Source of the DNA: Mycolicibacterium sp. S2-37
Lineage (GTDB): Bacteria > Actinomycetota > Actinomycetes > Mycobacteriales > Mycobacteriaceae
NCBI RefSeq assembly: GCF_017352375.1
Contig: NZ_JAFEVR010000002.1
Coordinates: 186,001 to 250,000, forward strand
Length of the DNA stretch: 64,000 nt
Direction of reading: 5' to 3'
A program made the position numbers and the translations under genes. This document shows, in pieces, positions 26,405 through 34,301 of the stretch. Position 1 is the first letter of the stretch; each line of letters opens with the position of its first letter. The notes under the pieces were generated by a model. The model did not search any database. It had not been told where the DNA came from and saw only the letters and a program-made list of their open reading frames with translations.

Positions 26405-27037
26405 CTATTCCCCGTCGTCCACGGTCATGACGTGGGCGAGCTTGCCGACGAACAGCGTGGGGTAGGCCCCGAATCCGGCGTTGGTCATCCACTCGGCGGC
26501 GGCGTCCGGATGGTCGATCCACTGCCGGGCGGTCTTCTCGTCGTCGATCTCCTGGAGGATCATCACCTCCTGGCCGTCGTCGAGAGCCTGGTACACCCAC
26601 ACCTTGCGCACACCGGCCTCCTTGAACCGGCCCAGTCCGTCGTGCACTTTCTCCATCAGTGGGCCGACACCGTCGACCGAGGCCATGGCGCCGACGATCA
26701 CGCCGGCAACGTGGAGCTTGGGGCGGGGCTCGTAGAGGTCGATCTTCTCGACCACCTCGCCGCCGAAGATGGGTGGGATGTCCTCGACTCCGGAGATGTC
26801 GAACCATTCGAAGATCGCCGGTGAGCGGAGCACATCGCGGATGGACCGGGCGTGGCGGATACCGATGGTGACCAATACTCGACCGGGCTCCCAAATCGAT
26901 TTGTAGAGAACCACGTGATGCGCCCCGATCGAATGCAGGCCGCGCTTGTGCTTTTTGAGCCATTGCCACATTTCGTCGACGTCTCCTACCCGGAAATCGC
27001 AGGCAAGAATGAGCGAGTGGAGCTCGTCCTCGTCCAT
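26405..27037 (-). CDS. Uncharacterised protein of the iron locus, directly behind an IdeR box
   Basis: A 210-residue soluble protein without a family I can name with confidence. Both halves read like alpha/beta barrel modules: an N-terminal part with VLVTIGIRHARSIRDVL, and a C-terminal part with KVWVYQALDDGQEVMILQEI and ARQWIDHPDAAAEWM. The latter resembles quinol/antibiotic-monooxygenase-like dimeric barrels. It is transcribed divergently from bfrA, ends 11 bases before bfd, and has an IdeR-type box 35 bases upstream of its ATG, overlapping the expected promoter. Iron-dependent repression is therefore likely, with bfd in the same transcript. A role in iron or haem handling is inferred from context only. 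Confidence 0.75.
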   Translation of the reverse strand: MDEDELHSLILACDFRVGDVDEMWQWLKKHKRGLHSIGAHHVVLYKSIWEPGRVLVTIGIRHARSIRDVLRSPAIFEWFDISGVEDIPPIFGGEVVEKIDLYEPRPKLHVAGVIVGAMASVDGVGPLMEKVHDGLGRFKEAGVRKVWVYQALDDGQEVMILQEIDDEKTARQWIDHPDAAAEWMTNAGFGAYPTLFVGKLAHVMTVDDGE

Positions 27038-27071
27038 TGTTTCCCGTCTCGTCGATGTGGCTGCCAGTATG

Positions 27072-27090
27072 TTAGCGCAGTCTAACCTTA
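27072..27090. promoter_or_regulatory. IdeR-type iron box between bfrA and the divergent gene
   Basis: The 19 bases at 27072-27090 match 14 of 19 positions of the IdeR/DtxR consensus TTAGGTTAGSCTAACCTAA, with TTAG and the CTAACCT half well conserved. The site is 35 bases upstream of the gene ending at 26405 and 188 bases upstream of bfrA. In mycobacteria IdeR represses uptake genes and activates ferritin genes. Confidence 0.65.
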
Positions 27091-27278
27091 GTTAGGACAG
27101 GCAGTCCAGAGAAGTGCCGGGCAGGGTTCCGGCGGCGCCCTCGAGATGCCCAAAATGCCCCGACATCAGGCGATAAAGACTCGCCGATGTCGTTGACCTG
27201 CACTAGGTTGGAGATGCGCGGCCGGCCTGACACCTCCGGCCCGGCGGCCCAGCCCACATGGTCGATAGGAGCATTGAA

Positions 27279-27758
27279 ATGCAAGGCGATCCGGACGTTC
27301 TGAAATTGCTCAATGAGCAGTTGACGAGCGAATTGACGGCCATCAACCAATATTTCCTGCATAGTAAGATGCAGGAAAGCTGGGGCTATACGGAATTGGC
27401 CGCACACACCCGCGACGAATCGTTCGAGGAAATGCGCCATGCGGAGGCGATCACCGATCGTATTCTGCTTCTGAATGGTCTGCCGAATTATCAGCGGCTG
27501 TTCTCCCTGCGCGTCGGGCAGACCATTCGTGAACAATTCGAGGCGGATCTTGCGATCGAGTACGAGGTCGTCGAACGGCTGAAGCCGGGCATCATCCTGT
27601 GCCGCGAGAAGGGTGACTCCACGACGGCCAACCTCTTCGAGACGATCCTGGCCGACGAGGAGAAGCACATCGACTACATCGAGACGCAGCTCGAACTGAT
27701 GGACCGGCTCGGCGAGCCGCTCTACTCAGCGCAGTGCGTGTCGCGGCCGCCGCAGTAG
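27279..27758 (+). CDS. bfrA: Bacterioferritin BfrA
   Basis: A 159-residue haem-containing ferritin that oxidises Fe(II) and stores it as mineral in a 24-subunit shell. It matches mycobacterial BfrA from MQGDPDVLKLLNEQL to the C-terminal SAQCVSRPP. Ferroxidase ligands are Glu18, Glu51, His54, Glu94, Glu127 and His130. The axial haem ligand Met52 lies in FEEMRHAE. The ATG at 27279 gives the standard length; an upstream in-frame ATG (27258) adds seven unconserved residues. The first half uses unusually AT-rich codons (to about 27540), unlike the second half. bfd lies on the other side of the divergent promoter. Confidence 0.96.
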   Translation: MQGDPDVLKLLNEQLTSELTAINQYFLHSKMQESWGYTELAAHTRDESFEEMRHAEAITDRILLLNGLPNYQRLFSLRVGQTIREQFEADLAIEYEVVERLKPGIILCREKGDSTTANLFETILADEEKHIDYIETQLELMDRLGEPLYSAQCVSRPPQ

Positions 27759-27788
27759 CCGTCCGCGGCGGCCCGGCCGCAGGATCGA

Positions 27789-28865
27789 TCACCCCAGCGG
27801 CTCCGCGGACTCGACGGGAGGGTTCCACCGGCTGGCGGAGCCGGCCATGGCGCCGAAGAGTGCGTCCGGTGTGATGTGCAAGCTCCAGTTACGGATCGCC
27901 TCCAGTGTGGCGCTTCCCGGTGTGGCGAAGCGCGATCCGGCCTTCGACGCGTAATACATGGCGAGTACGCGGGACCGGCGCCGCGTGAGGCCGGAGACGC
28001 CGCCGCGTGCGAGGGTGATGGCGTCTTCCATCGCCAAGGCAGCGCCCTGCCCGAAGGACGGGCGCATGGCGTGTGCGGCGTCCCCGATCAGCACCACCTT
28101 GCCACGGCAGATGTTCCGGGGCGGACGGGCTTCGAAGATCTCAGGGGTGGCGGTGTGGTCGGGCCGCATGGCGTCGATCAAGCCTGGCAGTGGAGCGGCC
28201 CAGTGGCGAAACTGCCCTAGTTCTGTGCCCCGGGGTGCGCCGCCGTAGACGTAGGTGCGTCCGTCGACCAAGGGCAGAATGCCGAAGTCCGCGCGGGCGC
28301 CCCATATCGTCCCGAAGCCGTCGCTCAACGGCTGGTCGACGATCCACGCCCATCCGGCGATGCCGGTCGAGCGCGGCCGAGACGCCGAGGTCCACAGTCG
28401 GCTTCGGGCGACGCTGTGCACTCCGTCGGCGGCGACGACCAGATCGAACCCCTCACGATCGCCGCCGGCTACCACGGTCCCGTCCACGCCGAGCTCTCGT
28501 GCCGGCGTCGAATATCTCAGGCACGTGGACGGCAGCTGCGCAGCGAGCCACCCGATGACGTCTCTTCGGGGCACTGTGGCGACCTGGCCGCCGCCGGTGA
28601 GCCCGGAGATCGTGCTACGCACCAGCACCCGGCCGTCCGGGCGCCGGACCGTGGCCGGTAGCTGCGACCACGGCGACGCATCCACGCGGTGGCGAACGCC
28701 CAGGATTTCCAGGCAGGCCAGCGCATTGCGCGCCAGCACGATCGCTCCACCCGTCGTCGACGGCCCGGCGGTCCGCTCGAACACCGTGACGTCGTGTCCG
28801 CCGCCACGGAACGCGATCGCCGCGGCCAGGCCGGCGAAACCGGCTCCGATAACCCCCACCCGCAT
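27789..28865 (-). CDS. FAD-dependent aromatic-hydroxylase-type monooxygenase
   Basis: A 358-residue flavoprotein of the UbiH/PHBH class. The N-terminal dinucleotide motif GAGFAGLAAA is at residues 7-16, the middle DG motif is VVAADGVHSVARSRLW near 145, and the FAD ribityl motif GDAAHAMRPSFGQGAALAMED is near 270. It would hydroxylate an aromatic or polyketide-like substrate with NAD(P)H. A 17-base inverted repeat (TACTAC-N5-GTAGTA) lies eight bases upstream of the ATG and could be an operator. It is divergent from the AhpD-like gene. Confidence 0.88.
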   Translation of the reverse strand: MRVGVIGAGFAGLAAAIAFRGGGHDVTVFERTAGPSTTGGAIVLARNALACLEILGVRHRVDASPWSQLPATVRRPDGRVLVRSTISGLTGGGQVATVPRRDVIGWLAAQLPSTCLRYSTPARELGVDGTVVAGGDREGFDLVVAADGVHSVARSRLWTSASRPRSTGIAGWAWIVDQPLSDGFGTIWGARADFGILPLVDGRTYVYGGAPRGTELGQFRHWAAPLPGLIDAMRPDHTATPEIFEARPPRNICRGKVVLIGDAAHAMRPSFGQGAALAMEDAITLARGGVSGLTRRRSRVLAMYYASKAGSRFATPGSATLEAIRNWSLHITPDALFGAMAGSASRWNPPVESAEPLG

Positions 28866-28872
28866 CCTGTAA

Positions 28873-28889
28873 TACTACGTCGTGTAGTA
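28873..28889. promoter_or_regulatory. Inverted repeat TACTAC-N5-GTAGTA upstream of the FAD monooxygenase
   Basis: Perfect 6-bp arms (28873-28878 and 28884-28889) flank five bases. The repeat starts eight bases before the monooxygenase start codon. It looks like a TetR- or MarR-type operator, but no regulator gene is adjacent. Confidence 0.45.
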
Positions 28890-28915
28890 GGCCGGACGCC
28901 GTCGTTTCGCAGAAC

Positions 28916-28929
28916 TAGAACGTGTTCCA
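28916..28929. promoter_or_regulatory. KstR-type operator upstream of the AhpD-like gene
   Basis: The sequence TAGAACGTGTTCCA fits TnnAACnnGTTnnA exactly and shares the core GAACGTGTTC with the box at 22026. It lies 30 bases before the ATG at 28960, a good position for repression of that gene. Confidence 0.6.
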
Positions 28930-28959
28930 GATCCGCCCGGATCGGCGTAGCATGCGGCC

Positions 28960-29454
28960 ATGAGCCGAATCGGAGACGCCGACCACGATTTCGCCGACGA
29001 CGACGTCACTTCGTTCGCGGTGCGCTCGCCTGAACTCGGGGCCGCGATGGCCGGCTTCGCTAACGCGGTGTACACCAAGGGCCGGCTGCCGCTGCGGGTG
29101 CGTGAGCTGGCCCGGATCGTGATCGCCAACTCCAACGAGTGCGTGGTCTGTCAGAACACCCGCGACTCCGAGGGTCTCGCCGCCGGTGTCGACGAAGACC
29201 TCTACGACCATGCCGACGAGTGGCGCACCTGGCCGGGTTACAGCGGCGCCGAGCGGATCGCCGCGGAGTTCGCTCACCGCTTCGCGACCGACCACGTCGG
29301 GCTCCGCGATGACGACGACTTCTGGGACCGCGCAGCCGAACACTTCGACGCCGACCTGCTCACCGACCTCGCCATCTCGTGTGCGATGTGGCTCGGGATG
29401 GGCCGCGTTCTGCGCACCCTCGACATCGGACAGAGCTGCAAGCTCACCCTCTGA
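28960..29454 (+). CDS. Carboxymuconolactone decarboxylase/AhpD-like protein
   Basis: A 164-residue all-helical protein of the CMD family. The signature region is RELARIVIANSNECVVCQNTR near residue 48, with a CxxC that marks AhpD-like thiol-active members. It may act as a peroxidase partner or as a decarboxylase-type enzyme. A KstR-type box 30 bases upstream suggests co-regulation with sterol degradation. The glutamine synthetase-like gene starts 45 bases downstream on the same strand. Confidence 0.85.
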   Translation: MSRIGDADHDFADDDVTSFAVRSPELGAAMAGFANAVYTKGRLPLRVRELARIVIANSNECVVCQNTRDSEGLAAGVDEDLYDHADEWRTWPGYSGAERIAAEFAHRFATDHVGLRDDDDFWDRAAEHFDADLLTDLAISCAMWLGMGRVLRTLDIGQSCKLTL

Positions 29455-29499
29455 TCCGCCCCGCGGCGCTACCAGGCGCGTTGCACAATGGCTGCTGTG

Positions 29500-30858
29500 A
29501 TGTCACGGGCAGCCAAACCCCTCGCCGCAGCAGCGATCGCCCAGCTCGAATCCGACGGTGTGGCCACGCTGATCGGCACCGTGGTCAACCCGGCCGGTCT
29601 GATCCATGCCAAGACGGTGCCGCTGCGTCGGATGGGGACATTCGCCGATCCCGGCCTCGGGGCGAGCCCGGTGTGGCACGCCTTCACGATCGACCAAGCG
29701 GGCATCGTGTTCGGCGATGCGATCTCAGTGGTGGGCGATCAGAGGATCCGGATCGACCTCGGCGCTTTGCGCATTCTCGGCGACGGTTTGGCGTGGGCGC
29801 CGGGCGGCTTCTTCGATCAACACGGTGAACCCGACCCCTACTGCGCCCGAGGGGCGCTGCGCCGCGTCGAGGAGCGGCTGGCCGACGCGGGCCTGACCGC
29901 CCTGGTGGGCCATGAGATGGAGTTCGTCCTCGTCGGCGCGGACGGCGCGCGGCTACCGGCACACCTGTGGGCGCAGTACGGGTTGGGAGGCGTTCTCGAG
30001 TTCGAAGGATTCGTTCGCGACGTCACCGACGCTGCCACCAGTTCGGGTGTACCGATCGAGCAGCTGCACCCCGAATACGGACCCAATCAGTTCGAGATCT
30101 CCCTGCCGCCGATGAGTCCTGTCGCCGCGGCGGATCTGCTGGTTCTCATGCGGATCATCGTGGGCCGCGTCGCGCGGCGGTACGGCATGCGGGTCAGCCT
30201 CTCGCCGGTGCCCTTCGCCGGTGCCGTGGGAAACGGTGCGCACCAGCACTTCTCGCTGCGTCGCGACGGAGAGCCGCTGTTCTCCGACGGCTCCGGCGCC
30301 CGGGGGATGACGGCCGAGGGTGAACACGCCGTCGCCGGTCTCGTCGCCGGGCTCTCCGAGGCGCAGGGTGTGCTGTGCGGTTCGATCCTGTCGGGACAGC
30401 GGATGCTGCCCGGACACTGGTCAGGTGCCTACGTCTGCTGGGGTGCGGAGAACCGGGAGGCGGCGGTGCGCTTTCTTTCGGGTGGTCCCGCCAATGTGCA
30501 CGGCGGCAACGTCGAGGTGAAGATCGTCGACCCCTCCGCGAACCCCTATCTGGCCTCGGCGGCGATCCTCGGTCTGGCCCTCGACGGCATCGAACGCGAC
30601 CTGCCACTGCCCACCGAGACCACCGTCGACCCCGGGACGCTGACCGACGAGGATCGCCGGCAGGCCGGCACCATGCTGCTGCCTACCGGGCAGGCCGACG
30701 CGTTGCGGGCCCTTGACGGGTCCTCGACGATGCGCCGCATCCTCGGTGACGAGATCGTCGGCGCGGTGGTCGGCGTACGCAGCTACGAGCAGGAGAACTT
30801 CGGCGATCTGGCGGCCGACGAGCTGGCCGACAGGTTCCGATTGGCTTGGAGCGTCTGA
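29500..30858 (+). CDS. Glutamine synthetase family protein (GlnA-like, probably not housekeeping GS)
   Basis: A 452-residue member of the glutamine synthetase superfamily. The metal and ATP motifs are recognisable: GHEMEFVLVG (MEFE-type), EYGPNQFEISL, GNGAHQHFSLRR (HQHF) and NREAAVRFLSGG (NREAAVR). The MEF-Val and YGPNQFE forms differ from canonical GlnA, which suggests a ligase for another amine (for example gamma-glutamyl-polyamine or ethanolamine type). The ATG at 29500 (MSRAAKPL) was chosen; an in-frame start exists at 29488. Substrate unknown. It follows the AhpD-like gene by 45 bases. Confidence 0.85.
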   Translation: MSRAAKPLAAAAIAQLESDGVATLIGTVVNPAGLIHAKTVPLRRMGTFADPGLGASPVWHAFTIDQAGIVFGDAISVVGDQRIRIDLGALRILGDGLAWAPGGFFDQHGEPDPYCARGALRRVEERLADAGLTALVGHEMEFVLVGADGARLPAHLWAQYGLGGVLEFEGFVRDVTDAATSSGVPIEQLHPEYGPNQFEISLPPMSPVAAADLLVLMRIIVGRVARRYGMRVSLSPVPFAGAVGNGAHQHFSLRRDGEPLFSDGSGARGMTAEGEHAVAGLVAGLSEAQGVLCGSILSGQRMLPGHWSGAYVCWGAENREAAVRFLSGGPANVHGGNVEVKIVDPSANPYLASAAILGLALDGIERDLPLPTETTVDPGTLTDEDRRQAGTMLLPTGQADALRALDGSSTMRRILGDEIVGAVVGVRSYEQENFGDLAADELADRFRLAWSV

Positions 30859-30862
30859 GGTT

Positions 30863-31306
30863 TCAGATCATGCCGGTCGCGTCGAACACCCACGATGTAT
30901 CGGCTGTCATCAGCTCTTCCATCCAGGTCGCCGGTGCTGTCGCCGTCAAACCCGACATGTCCCAGTAGTCCTTCCACACGGTGATCTTGCCGTCCTGCAC
31001 GCGATGCACGGTGACGAAGCGCAGCAAGGCGGTTTCGCCGGTCGACCACTCCCACGTCTCGGAGTGCTCGTAGAGGACGTCGGCGCCGTTGCTCACCAGC
31101 ACACCGTCGTGATTCTCGTAGCCCGCCAACGGTTCCAGCCCCACCTTGAGCCGCTTGACGATGTCCTCGGGACCGCGGGCGGCCAGTGCCGGTCCTACCG
31201 GCATGTCGGCGTAGATGCAGTCGTCGGAAAGGTGGGTCTTCACAGCCTCCCAGTCTCTGGCGGACAACGACTTCCACAGACCCAGGACGATGTCTTCAGC
31301 GGACAC
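30863..31306 (-). CDS. Limonene-epoxide-hydrolase/NTF2-like family protein
   Basis: A 147-residue cone-shaped-fold protein. It resembles the limonene-1,2-epoxide hydrolase group through a DCIYADMPVGP stretch, VTVHRVQDGKITVWKDYWD and paired Asp/Arg positions. It may hydrolyse epoxides or simply bind ligands. The gene overlaps the upstream amidohydrolase gene by 11 bases, so the two are coupled and probably act on related substrates. Confidence 0.8.
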   Translation of the reverse strand: MSAEDIVLGLWKSLSARDWEAVKTHLSDDCIYADMPVGPALAARGPEDIVKRLKVGLEPLAGYENHDGVLVSNGADVLYEHSETWEWSTGETALLRFVTVHRVQDGKITVWKDYWDMSGLTATAPATWMEELMTADTSWVFDATGMI

Positions 31307-33086
31307 TGGCCAACTCCGTCGCCGGCAGTGCGCGCACCTGGTGGGCCGCCCGCAGGAAGCGGCCGGTTCGTTGGCTGCCGACCAGATCGGTGAACTCGCC
31401 GTCGCGGAAGACCGTGCGGCCGCCGACGAGCACCGCGGTCACGGTGTCATCGTTGCGGTTCACCATGCGGGACAGACCGCCGTACTCCTCGACGGTGTCT
31501 TCGGCGTAGGCGTCGAGCGAGGCGTCGAGATGTGCGGGGTCGATGACGACCACGTCGGCGCGGTCGCCGATGCGAAGGTGGCCGGCATCGAGGCGGTACC
31601 AGTCGGCGAGTTCGCCGGTGAGGCGGTGCACCGCCTGCTCGATGCTCATGAACGGCTTTCCGGTCTTCTCGGCGTCGTGGACGTGGCGCAGCAGGCGCAG
31701 GCCCATGTTGTAGAACGCCATGTTGCGCAGGTGCGCACCGGCGTCGGAGAACCCCATCTGGATGCCGGGCTCGCGGGCCATCTTCTTGAGGATCTCGGGA
31801 CGGTGGTTCGAAATCGTGGTGCGCCAGCGCAGATTTCGGCCGTGTTCGAGTACGAGGTCGAGGAAGGCGTCAACCGGATGTAGGCCGCGGTCCACACCCA
31901 CCTGGCCGAACGATTTGCCGACCACGGATTCGTCCGGGCAGCCGACGATCTCGGCGTCGAAGAAGTCGCGATGCCAGACGCGCAGCCCCATTTTGTTCTC
32001 GTAGTCCCGGCGGAACCGGCGGCGGTAGTCCTCGTCGCGCATCAGCGCGTTGCGCTCCACTTCGTCGCGCAGGTGAAGGGCGGCCGCGCCCGCACCGAAT
32101 TCCTCGAAAACGACGAGGTCGATGCCGTCGGCGTAGACCTCGAACGGTACCGGCAGGTGTTGCCAGCGGAAGTTGCCGCCGAGCTTGTTGACGGCGCGGG
32201 CGGCCGGTCCCATCGCCCAGATGGCGTAGGGGTTGGACTTGACGTCGGCCGCCGACAGCAGGCTGGTCTTGAGCGGATTGCGGAAGAAGCCGAGTGACTG
32301 CGCCAGCTGGGAGCCGAGGTTGAGGGGATTGGCGATGTCTGGCCCGGACTGCAGGACGCGGCCGGCGCTGCGCAGCAGCGCCTTGAGGCGGCGCAACTCA
32401 CGCGGTTTGGCGTAGGTGGAGGGCAGGGTGCGCGACCGGCAGGTTTCGCCGTCTATTTTGTCGAAGAGCAGCTGCTGGGATGACAGTCCGACGAATCCGG
32501 CGTCGAGCGCGTCGCGCAGCATCTCCTCCATCCGGGCCTGTTCGGCACGGGTGGGCCGCTCGTGCTTGCTGGTGGCGCGTTCCAGACCCATGACGGCGGT
32601 ACGCATGTCGGAGTGTCCGATGAACGCGCAGAGATTCGGTCCGAGCGGGCTGGATTCGAGTGCTGCGACGTACTCCTCGCAGTTCGTCCACGTCTTGTGC
32701 TCGTCCACCGCAGCGATGACGTGCTCGCGCGGGATGGCCTCGACCCGGCCGAACAGGTCGCCGGCGTCGGTGCCGTCGACGTGCACGGTGGACAGCGAAC
32801 ACGACCCCAGCATCACCGTCGTCACGCCGTGCCGGAGGGATTCACTGAGCGCGGGCGCGCAAAGCACCTCCACGTCGTAGTGCGTGTGGATGTCGAGCAT
32901 GCCTGGCATGACCCACTGACCCGTGGCGTCGATGACCTGGGGGCAGTCTGCGTCGTCGAGCTCGCCGGTGGTGATGGTGACGACGTGCCCGTCACGGATG
33001 CCGATGGTGCGCACCGCCGACGGAGCGCCGGTGCCGTCGAACCAGCGGCCGTTGCGGATGATCGTGTCGTAGGTCACGTCTGTCAT
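31296..33086 (-). CDS. N-acyl-D-amino-acid deacylase-like amidohydrolase
   Basis: A 596-residue metal-dependent amidohydrolase of the D-aminoacylase type. An N-terminal composite beta domain leads to the first metal motif GMLDIHTHYDVE near residue 65. A later metal-binding Asp is in GFSDAGAHLRNM near 460, and the C-terminal DADVVVIDP-like region (GDRADVVVIDPAHLD) closes the beta domain. From memory, several mycobacterial paralogues exist and their true substrates are unknown. It overlaps the LEH-like gene by 11 bases. Confidence 0.85.
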   Translation of the reverse strand: MTDVTYDTIIRNGRWFDGTGAPSAVRTIGIRDGHVVTITTGELDDADCPQVIDATGQWVMPGMLDIHTHYDVEVLCAPALSESLRHGVTTVMLGSCSLSTVHVDGTDAGDLFGRVEAIPREHVIAAVDEHKTWTNCEEYVAALESSPLGPNLCAFIGHSDMRTAVMGLERATSKHERPTRAEQARMEEMLRDALDAGFVGLSSQQLLFDKIDGETCRSRTLPSTYAKPRELRRLKALLRSAGRVLQSGPDIANPLNLGSQLAQSLGFFRNPLKTSLLSAADVKSNPYAIWAMGPAARAVNKLGGNFRWQHLPVPFEVYADGIDLVVFEEFGAGAAALHLRDEVERNALMRDEDYRRRFRRDYENKMGLRVWHRDFFDAEIVGCPDESVVGKSFGQVGVDRGLHPVDAFLDLVLEHGRNLRWRTTISNHRPEILKKMAREPGIQMGFSDAGAHLRNMAFYNMGLRLLRHVHDAEKTGKPFMSIEQAVHRLTGELADWYRLDAGHLRIGDRADVVVIDPAHLDASLDAYAEDTVEEYGGLSRMVNRNDDTVTAVLVGGRTVFRDGEFTDLVGSQRTGRFLRAAHQVRALPATELASVR

Positions 33087-33251
33087 AGAACAGTCCGTAG
33101 TGGGCGGGTGTCAACGATCGTGATGAACAGATTTGTCCTTCTGTCTACTTCTCGCTGTGACCTGCGGTTTCCGTCGGCCCACACGGGCGGATGGCGCGGG
33201 CTGCACAACGATTGGCGGCGGGGGATCGGCCGGGTCGGCATACTCGCACGA

Positions 33252-34163
33252 GTGACGCCGCTGCAGCAGTACATCGCCGAGGAGATTGCGACCGACCATG
33301 TGGACGGTCTGTTGTCCAGACGCGAGGCCATGCGCCGGCTGGGGCTGCTCGGCATGGGCGCGGGTGCGGCGGCGGCGCTGATCGCGGCGTGCGGAGAGAA
33401 TCGGCAGCCGGAGACCGACGCTCCGGTGACCTCCAGCGGCGCCGCGACGGTGAGCGCGCCGCCACCCGGCGCGGAGAACGCGGTGGCGACCACGGCGGTC
33501 ACCTGGCCCGGGCCGCGCGGCGAGCTGCAGGGCGCGTGGGCGCCGGCGCCGCAACCCCGCGGGGCGGTGTTGGTGATCCACGAGAACAAGGGCCTCAACG
33601 ACTACATCCGGTCCGTCGCGGGACGCTTCGCGGGGATCGGCTATTCCGCTCTGGCCATCGACCTGCTGTCGGCTCAGGGCGGAACGGGCACCTTCGCCGA
33701 CCCGGCGGAGGCGACCGCTGCGCTGAGCCAGATCCCGCCGCAGGATGCGGTGGCCGATCTGCGCTCCGGCATCGACGAACTGGCCCGGCGCGTGCCGGAT
33801 CGAAAGCTCGGCGCCGTGGGCTTCTGCATGGGCGGCGGAATGGTGTGGCGGCTGCTGGCATCGGGGGAGCCGCGACTGGCCGCCGCGGTGCCGTTCTACG
33901 GGCCGACGCCGGACAACCCCGACTTCGCAGGGAGCAAAGACGTTGCGGTGTTGGGCATATACGCCGCCCAGGATCAACGGGTGAACGCCACCGAACCGGT
34001 CGCGCGCGCTGCGCTGGAGAAGGCCGGCATGGTGTTCGAACTCGTCACCGAGCCCGATGCCAACCACGCCTTCTTCAACGACACCGGCGACCGGTACAAC
34101 CCGACTGCGGCCGCCGATGCGTGGAAGCGCGTGCAGGACTGGTTCGCCCGCTACCTCGCGTAG
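33252..34163 (+). CDS. Dienelactone hydrolase family protein with a Tat-type lipoprotein leader
   Basis: A 303-residue alpha/beta hydrolase. Its N-terminus has SRREAMRRLGLLGMG, a twin-arginine-like signal, ending in a lipobox-like LIAAC, so it is probably exported and lipid-anchored. The dienelactone hydrolase core shows HENKGLNDYIR, the Cys nucleophile in GFCMGGG near residue 190, and the catalytic His in NHAFFND near 275. The GTG at 33252 (VTPLQQYIAEE) was chosen; the frame is open upstream, but that part is antisense to the amidohydrolase. The substrate is unknown. Confidence 0.82.
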   Translation: MTPLQQYIAEEIATDHVDGLLSRREAMRRLGLLGMGAGAAAALIAACGENRQPETDAPVTSSGAATVSAPPPGAENAVATTAVTWPGPRGELQGAWAPAPQPRGAVLVIHENKGLNDYIRSVAGRFAGIGYSALAIDLLSAQGGTGTFADPAEATAALSQIPPQDAVADLRSGIDELARRVPDRKLGAVGFCMGGGMVWRLLASGEPRLAAAVPFYGPTPDNPDFAGSKDVAVLGIYAAQDQRVNATEPVARAALEKAGMVFELVTEPDANHAFFNDTGDRYNPTAAADAWKRVQDWFARYLA

Positions 34164-34185
34164 TCCGGTTCGCTGGTAGCGCGAT

Positions 34186-34226
34186 TGTGAGATGCGATGC
34201 TGGGCCCATTGCGTGCGATCCTCACA
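34186..34226. terminator. Imperfect inverted repeat between convergent genes
   Basis: TGTGAG at 34186-34191 pairs with CTCACA at 34221-34226, with partly complementary inner arms and a palindromic TGGGCCCA centre. It lies between the convergent hydrolase and TetR genes and may terminate both. The stem is imperfect. Confidence 0.35.
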
Positions 34227-34301
34227 CCAGCGTGGTGATCGCCACTGGCGTCGGACCCCCTCGACGCCCCGGACGATCTGGTCAACCGTACCGGCGTCGT
34301 C

